Below, piece by piece: positions 7,726 to 12,354 of a stretch of DNA of 12,354 nucleotides; position 1 is the first letter of the stretch, and each line of letters starts with the position of its first letter. The translations under genes were made by a program, and so were the position numbers. This DNA comes from an uncultured Lachnospiraceae bacterium (GTDB lineage Bacteria; Bacillota_A; Clostridia; Lachnospirales; Lachnospiraceae): assembly GCA_900555005.1 (NCBI GenBank), contig USJM01000037.1:1-12354 (forward strand). Reading direction: 5' to 3'. Below the pieces are notes generated by a model, which ran no database searches, was not told where the DNA came from, and saw only the letters and a list, made by a program, of their open reading frames with translations.

Positions 7726-9384
7726 ATGGAAATATCACCGCTTCAGAAAGAAAGACTGAAATACCAGCCGAAGCTTCCGGGTATGCTGAGAAACGGAATC
7801 TCTGACATCTGCGTCAGGGAGGGCGAGGCCACTCAGAGTGTTGCAGATCAGGAGAAGATCAGAAGCCTGTTCCCGAACACCTATGGCAAGAAGGAGATTA
7901 CCTTCCAGAAGGGAGCCAACACGTCCGCTTCCAAAAAGCAGGTCGTTGGTGTCATTCTCTCCGGCGGCCAGGCACCGGGCGGACACAATGTCATTTCCGG
8001 TCTGTATGACGCTCTGAAGGCAACGAACAGGGAGAATGTTCTTCTCGGCTTCAAGGGCGGTCCGAGCGGACTGGTGGACGACGACTGCGTTGAGTTCGAC
8101 GACGCCTTCATCGATGCATACCGCAACACAGGCGGGTTTGATATCATCGGGTCCGGCAGAACGAAGATTGAGACACCGGAGCAGTTCAAGGCGGCGACTG
8201 AGACGGCTAAAAAGCATGGCCTCACAGCGGTTGTCATCATTGGCGGTGACGACTCCAACACGAATGCGGCTGTTCTTGCCGAGTATTTTGCGGCAAATCA
8301 TGTCGGCGTACAGGTCATCGGATGCCCGAAGACCATCGACGGCGACCTGAAGAATGATGACATCGAGTGCTCCTTTGGCTTTGACACGGCGACCAAGACG
8401 TACTCCGAGCTCATCGGAAACATCGAGCGGGATGCCAACTCCGCAAAGAAGTACTGGCATTTTGTCAAGGTTATGGGACGCAGTGCTTCACATGTCGCCC
8501 TTGAGTGTGCGCTGGAGACCCAGCCGAATGTCTGCCTGATCGGTGAGGAGGTTGCGGAGAAGAAGATGTCTCTGTCTCAGATCGCAGACCAGATTGCGGA
8601 TTCTGTCGAGGCACGTTCCAAGACGGAGGGCAACTTCGGCGTTGTGATCATCCCGGAGGGGATCGTTGAGTTTGTTCCGGAGTTCGGCACCCTGATCCGT
8701 GAGATCAGCGAGATGCTGGCAGGCTCAAAGACTGAGGAGTTCAATGCGCTTCCGGACTGGGCTGCAAAGAAGGAATTCATCCGCAAGGGTCTTACGGCGG
8801 AGTCCTACAAGGTATTCGACATTCTTCCGGAGACCATCCAGAAGCAGCTGTTCCTCGAGAGAGATCCCCACGGCAATGTCCAGGTTTCCCTGATCGAGTC
8901 TGAGAAGCTTTTCGCGGAACTTGTGAAGAACAAGCTGGACGAGCGGAAAAAGGCCGGCACATACAAGGGAAGCTTCAAGACGCAGTTCCACTTCTTCGGA
9001 TATGAGGGAAGATGCGCATTCCCGTCAAACTTTGACGCGGACTACTGCTACAGCCTGGGCTACAATGCATTCATGCTGATCCAGTATGGATTCAACGGAT
9101 ATCTTTCCAAGGTTTCCAATCTGTCCAGACCGGCAGATGAATGGGTTGCCGGCGGTATGCCGATCACGAAGATGATGAACATTGAGCGCAGAAACGGCGA
9201 GGACAAGCCGGTTATCCGCAAGGCACTTGTGGAGCTGGACGGAAAGCCGTTCAAGTACTTCGAGGCTCATCGGGCTGAATGGGCGGTCAAGACCTGCTAT
9301 ACATATCCGGGAGCCATCCAGTATTATGGCCCGTCTGATGTCTGCGACCTGACGACCAGGACGCTGGCACTTGAGAAGGGCTGA
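7726..9384 (+). CDS. pfp: Pyrophosphate-fructose 6-phosphate 1-phosphotransferase (long form)
   Basis: A 552-residue phosphofructokinase that converts fructose 6-phosphate to the 1,6-bisphosphate reversibly, using PPi instead of ATP. The length and N-terminal extension fit the long PFP type (TIGR02477, related to the plant beta subunit) rather than the ~320-residue ATP enzyme. Visible motifs are [10 protein letters not shown] (79-88), GGDDSN (173-178) and [10 protein letters not shown] (201-210, with the catalytic base expected at Asp205), then MGRSASH at 250-256. The second Asp of GGDD and the Lys of PKTIDGD are the residues associated with PPi rather than ATP use. The frame is intact. ATG 7726 follows a strong AAAGGAG site. 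The gene is monocistronic: its own promoter lies upstream and a terminator lies 27 nt after the stop. Confidence 0.95.
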   Translation: MEISPLQKERLKYQPKLPGMLRNGISDICVREGEATQSVADQEKIRSLFPNTYGKKEITFQKGANTSASKKQVVGVILSGGQAPGGHNVISGLYDALKATNRENVLLGFKGGPSGLVDDDCVEFDDAFIDAYRNTGGFDIIGSGRTKIETPEQFKAATETAKKHGLTAVVIIGGDDSNTNAAVLAEYFAANHVGVQVIGCPKTIDGDLKNDDIECSFGFDTATKTYSELIGNIERDANSAKKYWHFVKVMGRSASHVALECALETQPNVCLIGEEVAEKKMSLSQIADQIADSVEARSKTEGNFGVVIIPEGIVEFVPEFGTLIREISEMLAGSKTEEFNALPDWAAKKEFIRKGLTAESYKVFDILPETIQKQLFLERDPHGNVQVSLIESEKLFAELVKNKLDERKKAGTYKGSFKTQFHFFGYEGRCAFPSNFDADYCYSLGYNAFMLIQYGFNGYLSKVSNLSRPADEWVAGGMPITKMMNIERRNGEDKPVIRKALVELDGKPFKYFEAHRAEWAVKTCYTYPGAIQYYGPSDVCDLTTRTLALEKG

Positions 9385-9410
9385 AACACCGTACAGCTGC
9401 AGCATTGATG

Positions 9411-9443
9411 AAAAACCAGTCGGGTTCCCCGGCTGGTTTTTTT
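9411..9443 (+). terminator. Intrinsic terminator of pfp
   Basis: AACCAGTCGGG (9414-9424) pairs with CCCGGCTGGTT (9428-9438), 11 pairs with one G-T wobble and a TTC loop, extended by flanking A-T pairs. A run of seven T (9437-9443) follows. It separates pfp from the yicC operon. Confidence 0.9.
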
Positions 9444-9479
9444 CAAGGAGGCCTTTTTCCCGGGCTTTTCTGCTAGCCG

Positions 9480-9509
9480 TTGACTTTCGAATCAGGCGTG
9501 TCATATAAT
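9480..9509 (+). promoter_or_regulatory. Strong sigma-A promoter for yicC-remA-gmk-rpoZ-rimO
   Basis: TTGACT (9480-9485), an 18-nt spacer, then a perfect TATAAT (9504-9509). The predicted start site near 9515-9516 leaves a 5' UTR of about 30 nt before ATG 9546. An in-frame ATG at 9516 coincides with the predicted start site and is not supported by the family N-terminus. Confidence 0.82.
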
Positions 9510-9545
9510 GACTTGATGTCTGAATTCAGAAGGGACAGGTATGCC

Positions 9546-10423
9546 ATGATCAGAAGTATGACAGGGTTTGGCCGCGCGGAGAGTGCGGACAGCCAGTTGA
9601 AGTTTACGGTCGAGGTCAGATCCGTCAATCACCGGTACCTTGATGCCAGTGTTCGGATGCCAAAGGAATATGCATTTCTGGAGACCTTGGTGCGGACAGA
9701 GCTGAAGAAGTACATCGGCCGGGGGAAAGTGGAGGTCTCGGTGACATGTGAGCAGCTCGGGGAGGCAGAGCTGAGCCTGAAGCTGAATGAGCAGCTGGCG
9801 CAGAAGTATATGGACGCCTACCGGGAACTGGAAGAACGGTTTGGCCTGAGGAATGATGTGACGGTCTGCAGACTTGGAAGTCTGGACGGAATCTTCACGC
9901 TCAGCAAAGGGGAGCTCGATGAGGAGGTCATCTGGAACGTACTCAGCAGGCGCTGGATGGCGCACTGGAAAAGCTGGTCTCAGCGAGAGAGGCAGAGGGC
10001 GGAAACCTGAGAAGAGATCTCCTTGAAAAACTGGATGGAATGGACAGCCTGGTCAGCAAGGTGCAGGAGCGGTATCCGGAGATTATCGCAGCTTACCGGG
10101 AACGGATCAGAGAAAAGGTCCAGGAGATCCTCTCAGACGATCAGATCGATGAAAACCGCATCGCGTCGGAGGTTGTTCTGTATGCGGACCGGCTCGCGAC
10201 GGATGAGGAAACGGTACGGCTTCACAACCATATCAAGGCGATGCAGAAGGAACTCGAAAAGGGCGGAGACGTCGGGAGAAAACTGGACTTTATCGCGCAG
10301 GAGATGAACCGTGAGGCGAATACGATCCTGTCAAAGGCCAATGATCTGGTGACGACAGATATCGGAATCGGGCTCAAGACTGAGATTGAGAAGATCAGGG
10401 AACAGGTTCAGAACATTGAATAA
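9546..10423 (+). CDS. yicC: YicC/YloC family endoribonuclease, frameshifted
   Basis: The YicC family has been reported as an endoribonuclease active in small-RNA and mRNA turnover. The start MIRSMTGFGRAE is the family's conserved N-terminus and fixes the ATG at 9546, preceded by AGGGACAGG. The YicC N-terminal domain includes EVRSVNHRYLD, VRMPKEY and GRGKVEVSV. The frame is lost near 9947-9950 after VIWNVLS; the next frame gives ALDGALEKLVSAREAEGG, then the C-terminal DUF1732 domain with EVVLYADRLATDEE, HIKAM and ending QVQNIE. One lost base (probably agccag to agcag) explains the break and restores about 292 residues, the normal size. It is the first gene of the remA-gmk-rpoZ operon, and the remA start overlaps its stop. 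Confidence 0.93.
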
Positions 10424-10667
10424 TCATTTTATCAATATCGGGTTCGGCAACCTTGTAAACAGGGATAAGATTATCGCGGTGGTCAGCCCTGAGGGGGCGC
10501 CGGTAAGACGACTGATCCAGCAGGGAAAGGAACAGCAGCGCGTTGTGGATGCGACCGCAGGAAGACGCACGAAGGCCGTGATCATCTGTGAGGGTGACCG
10601 GATGATCCTGTCGGCGCTTGGCGCGGATACAATCGGGAAGAGAACAGTGGAGGAGCAGAAGGAATGA
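10416..10667 (+). CDS. remA: RemA/DUF370 family regulatory protein, TTG start
   Basis: An 83-residue DUF370 protein. In Bacillus subtilis RemA is a DNA-binding activator of biofilm matrix and osmoprotection genes that forms oligomeric rings; the target genes here are unknown. Diagnostic stretches are INIGFGNLV, AVVSPEGAPVRRLI, DATAGRRTKAVII and MILSALGADTIGKR. No ATG precedes the conserved INIGFGN. The nearest usable start is TTG at 10416, eight bases inside the end of yicC (stop 10421-10423), with AGG at 10404-10406 as a weak ribosome site; a farther TTG at 10386 would add ten unconserved residues. Coupling to yicC translation is likely. The TGA stop overlaps the gmk ATG. Confidence 0.88.
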   Translation: MNNHFINIGFGNLVNRDKIIAVVSPEGAPVRRLIQQGKEQQRVVDATAGRRTKAVIICEGDRMILSALGADTIGKRTVEEQKE

Positions 10668-11296
10668 CGGAAAGAGGGAGTCTGATCGTCCTCTCCGGGT
10701 TTTCCGGAGTCGGGAAGGGAACCGTTCTGCGGCTCATGATGAGCCGGTATGACCACTATGCGTATTCCGTATCCGCCACGACAAGGCAGCCCCGCGCCGG
10801 AGAGGTCGATGGAAAAGATTATTTCTTTAAATCGACCAAGGAATTCGAGTCCATGATCGAGCGGGGGGAGCTTCTGGAATATGCCCGCTATGTCGACCAT
10901 TATTACGGAACTCCGCGTGCGTATGTCAGGCAGCAGATGGAGAGCGGCAGGGATGTCATCCTTGAGATTGAGGTACAGGGAGCGTTGAACATTCGCCGGA
11001 TGGTACCGGAAGCTGTCTTGATTTATATGCTTCCTCCCGATGCGTCCACACTCACCGGCCGGCTGAGGGGCCGCGGGACGGAGACGGCTGACGTCATCCG
11101 GGGGCGGCTGAAGGCGGCTGCAGGAGAGGCGAGGCACATTGGCGATTACGACTATGTCATTGTCAATGACGACGCGGAGCAGTGTGCGGTGAGGCTGAAC
11201 GGACTGATCGAGGCACAGCGGCTCAGAACAGCCAGAAACCTACCATTTATCAAAGCGATACAGGAAGGGCTTGAGCGCGAGGCAAGGGAAAACTGA
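10664..11296 (+). CDS. gmk: Guanylate kinase
   Basis: A 210-residue enzyme that phosphorylates GMP to GDP with ATP, essential for guanine nucleotide supply. The P-loop GFSGVGKGT is at residues 12-20 with Lys18 binding ATP phosphates. GMP-binding residues lie in SVSATTRQPRAGEVDGKDYFF, with the GELLEYA and YYGTP motifs following. LEIEVQGALNIR and the lid-region RLRGRGTE are typical, as is DYVIVND near the C-terminus. The frame is complete and undamaged. ATG 10664 overlaps the remA stop (ATGA), so the two are coupled. Position between remA and rpoZ matches the Bacillus subtilis order. Confidence 0.97.
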   Translation: MTERGSLIVLSGFSGVGKGTVLRLMMSRYDHYAYSVSATTRQPRAGEVDGKDYFFKSTKEFESMIERGELLEYARYVDHYYGTPRAYVRQQMESGRDVILEIEVQGALNIRRMVPEAVLIYMLPPDASTLTGRLRGRGTETADVIRGRLKAAAGEARHIGDYDYVIVNDDAEQCAVRLNGLIEAQRLRTARNLPFIKAIQEGLEREAREN

Positions 11297-11332
11297 ACCA
11301 GCAGATCGAGCGACACCGAAAGGAGTATATGT

Positions 11333-11743
11333 ATGTTACATCCGTCTTATACGGAACTGATGGATCTGATCAACCAGGACAGCGATGAGGATACCCCGGT
11401 CGTCGGCAGCCGCTATTCGGTTGTCATGGCTGCTGCGAAGCGCGCGCGCCAGCTGATCGATGGCAAGACGGGTCTTCCTGAGGAGGATCTGCATAAACCG
11501 CTTTCGACGGCGGTTCAGGAGCTCTGGGACGGCGATATCCGGATTGTCCGCGAGGATACGGACATGGAGGATGAGAACGAGATCCGTGAGGACATGGACA
11601 AGGAAATAGAGAGCTTTCTCCCGAGCGAACAGGAGGCGGAGAAGCTGTATGCGGAGGAGCATCCGGGCGAGAAGGATCCGTATCTGAAGGAGAACGGCGG
11701 AACAGAGGAAGCTTCTGATGCATCCGGGGCAAAGCAGGAATAA
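11333..11743 (+). CDS. rpoZ: RNA polymerase omega subunit with long acidic tail
   Basis: A 136-residue omega subunit, which helps fold and stabilise the beta' subunit of RNA polymerase. The omega core is residues 1-72, with MLHPSYTELM, GSRYSVVMAAAKRARQLI (25-42) and KPLSTAVQEL (55-64). From about Arg73 the chain becomes a low-complexity acidic tail: 24 Asp/Glu against 7 Lys/Arg in 64 residues, ending GAKQE. Typical omega proteins are roughly 70-100 residues, so this tail is an extension. It is probably disordered and has no identifiable domain. AAAGGAG at 11319-11325 supports ATG 11333. It sits 36 nt after gmk and 9 nt before rimO in the same operon. Confidence 0.93.
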   Translation: MLHPSYTELMDLINQDSDEDTPVVGSRYSVVMAAAKRARQLIDGKTGLPEEDLHKPLSTAVQELWDGDIRIVREDTDMEDENEIREDMDKEIESFLPSEQEAEKLYAEEHPGEKDPYLKENGGTEEASDASGAKQE

Positions 11744-11752
11744 GGGGACGTT

Positions 11753-12354
11753 ATGCGGAAGATTCTGCTTGTATCTCTCGGATGTGACAAAAATCGTGTC
11801 GACTCTGAGAAGATGCTCGGGCTGCTGAACTTAAAGGGATATGAAATCACGGACGATGAGACCGAGGCAGAAGTGATCATTGTCAATTCCTGCTGCTTTA
11901 TAAATGATGCCAAGCAGGAATCCATTGATACCATTCTGGACATGGCACGGCAGAAGGAGACAGGAAAGTGCAGGGCACTGATTGTCGCCGGATGCATGGC
12001 ACAGCGCTACGAGAAGGAGATCCGGGAGACACTGCCGGAGGTAGACGCCTGCGTCGGGACCGGGTCAATTGCAAAGATTGGCGATGTGATCGATGAAGTG
12101 CTGAAAGGGCAGAGGGAAGATATTCTGGATGATGTCGACAGCCTCCCGCTTGCAGAGGGGAAACGGCTTCTGACAACCGGCGGACATTATGCCTATCTGA
12201 AGATCGCAGAGGGGTGTGATAAGCACTGTACCTATTGTGCGATTCCGATGGTCCGCGGCCGGTATCGTTCTGTCCCGATGGAAAGTCTTCTCTCCGAGGC
12301 AAAGGATCTGGCGGACATGGGCGTCAGAGAGCTGATCATGGTTGCGGAGGAGAC
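11753..12354 (+). CDS. rimO: Ribosomal protein S12 methylthiotransferase RimO, 3' partial
   Basis: RimO adds a methylthio group to the conserved aspartate of ribosomal protein S12, using two iron-sulfur clusters and SAM. Two hundred codons are present before the window ends. The MTTase domain shows the three auxiliary-cluster cysteines as Cys11 (SLGCDKNRVDSE), the NSCCF pair Cys47/Cys48, and Cys81 (AGCMAQRYEKEI). The radical SAM motif is Cys155, Cys159 and Cys162 in EGCDKHCTYCAIP, followed by MVRGRYRS, which distinguishes RimO from MiaB. GGGG at 11744-11747 just after the rpoZ stop serves as the ribosome site for ATG 11753. The TRAM domain lies beyond the window. Confidence 0.96.
   Translation, partial: MRKILLVSLGCDKNRVDSEKMLGLLNLKGYEITDDETEAEVIIVNSCCFINDAKQESIDTILDMARQKETGKCRALIVAGCMAQRYEKEIRETLPEVDACVGTGSIAKIGDVIDEVLKGQREDILDDVDSLPLAEGKRLLTTGGHYAYLKIAEGCDKHCTYCAIPMVRGRYRSVPMESLLSEAKDLADMGVRELIMVAEE

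Noticed and set aside
7735..8460. 241-residue open frame antisense to pfp
   Set aside because: Mirror of a strongly conserved coding sequence, with no start signals of its own.
9516..9545. Upstream in-frame ATG that would lengthen YicC by ten residues
   Set aside because: It coincides with the predicted transcription start and the family's N-terminus is MIRSMTGFG, which begins at 9546.
10692..10708. CTCCGG / CCGGAG hairpin near the start of gmk
   Set aside because: It lies inside the coding sequence over the P-loop codons and is explained by their glycine/serine codons.
10424..11137. 237-residue open frame antisense to remA and gmk
   Set aside because: It spans two conserved genes on the opposite strand, with no promoter, ribosome site or family similarity visible.

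Overview
The window is an ordinary chromosomal housekeeping region from a Clostridia-type Firmicute, most likely Lachnospiraceae or a close relative. The basis is gene content and order (radical SAM protein / DUF2344 / RNase G / rplU / prp / rpmA / obg; yicC / remA / gmk / rpoZ / rimO), a Firmicutes-type L27 with a cleavable N-terminal extension next to its protease, strong Gram-positive ribosome binding sites, and a long PPi-type phosphofructokinase. I see no phage, IS, CRISPR, tRNA, rRNA or defence genes and no sign of recent transfer.

Layout. (1) 1-3102, plus strand: a radical SAM protein (5' end outside the window), its DUF2344 partner and ribonuclease G, joined by 4-nt ATGA overlaps. (2) 3099-5624, plus: a near-consensus promoter overlapping the rng stop codon, a structured leader, then rplU, prp, rpmA, a 28-nt perfect palindrome, and obg. 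The unit ends in a long hairpin at 5631-5691. (3) 5762-7520, minus: rqcH, convergent with obg. (4) 7642-9443, plus: pfp, divergent from rqcH, with its own promoter, leader hairpin and a strong intrinsic terminator. (5) 9480-12354, plus: a strong promoter followed by yicC, remA, gmk, rpoZ and the first 200 codons of rimO.

How the genes work together. Most products act on the ribosome or RNA: L21 and L27, Prp (matures L27), Obg (50S assembly GTPase), RqcH (C-terminal alanine tailing on stalled 50S subunits), RimO (S12 methylthiolation), RNase G and YicC (endoribonucleases). Gmk, omega and RemA complete a conserved Firmicutes block. Pfp is a glycolytic enzyme lying between rqcH and yicC.

The main oddity concerns data quality. 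Four conserved genes (the radical SAM gene, obg, rqcH twice, yicC) carry five frameshifts, every one equivalent to loss of a single base, with perfectly family-like sequence resuming in the next frame. This looks like systematic deletion error in the assembly rather than gene decay. Coordinates for those genes span the whole reconstructed gene. I found no convincing new biological system; the items most worth a second look are the frameshift pattern, the rplU promoter/leader, the rpmA-obg palindrome, the uncharacterised radical SAM/DUF2344 pair, and the variant ends of RNase G and omega.
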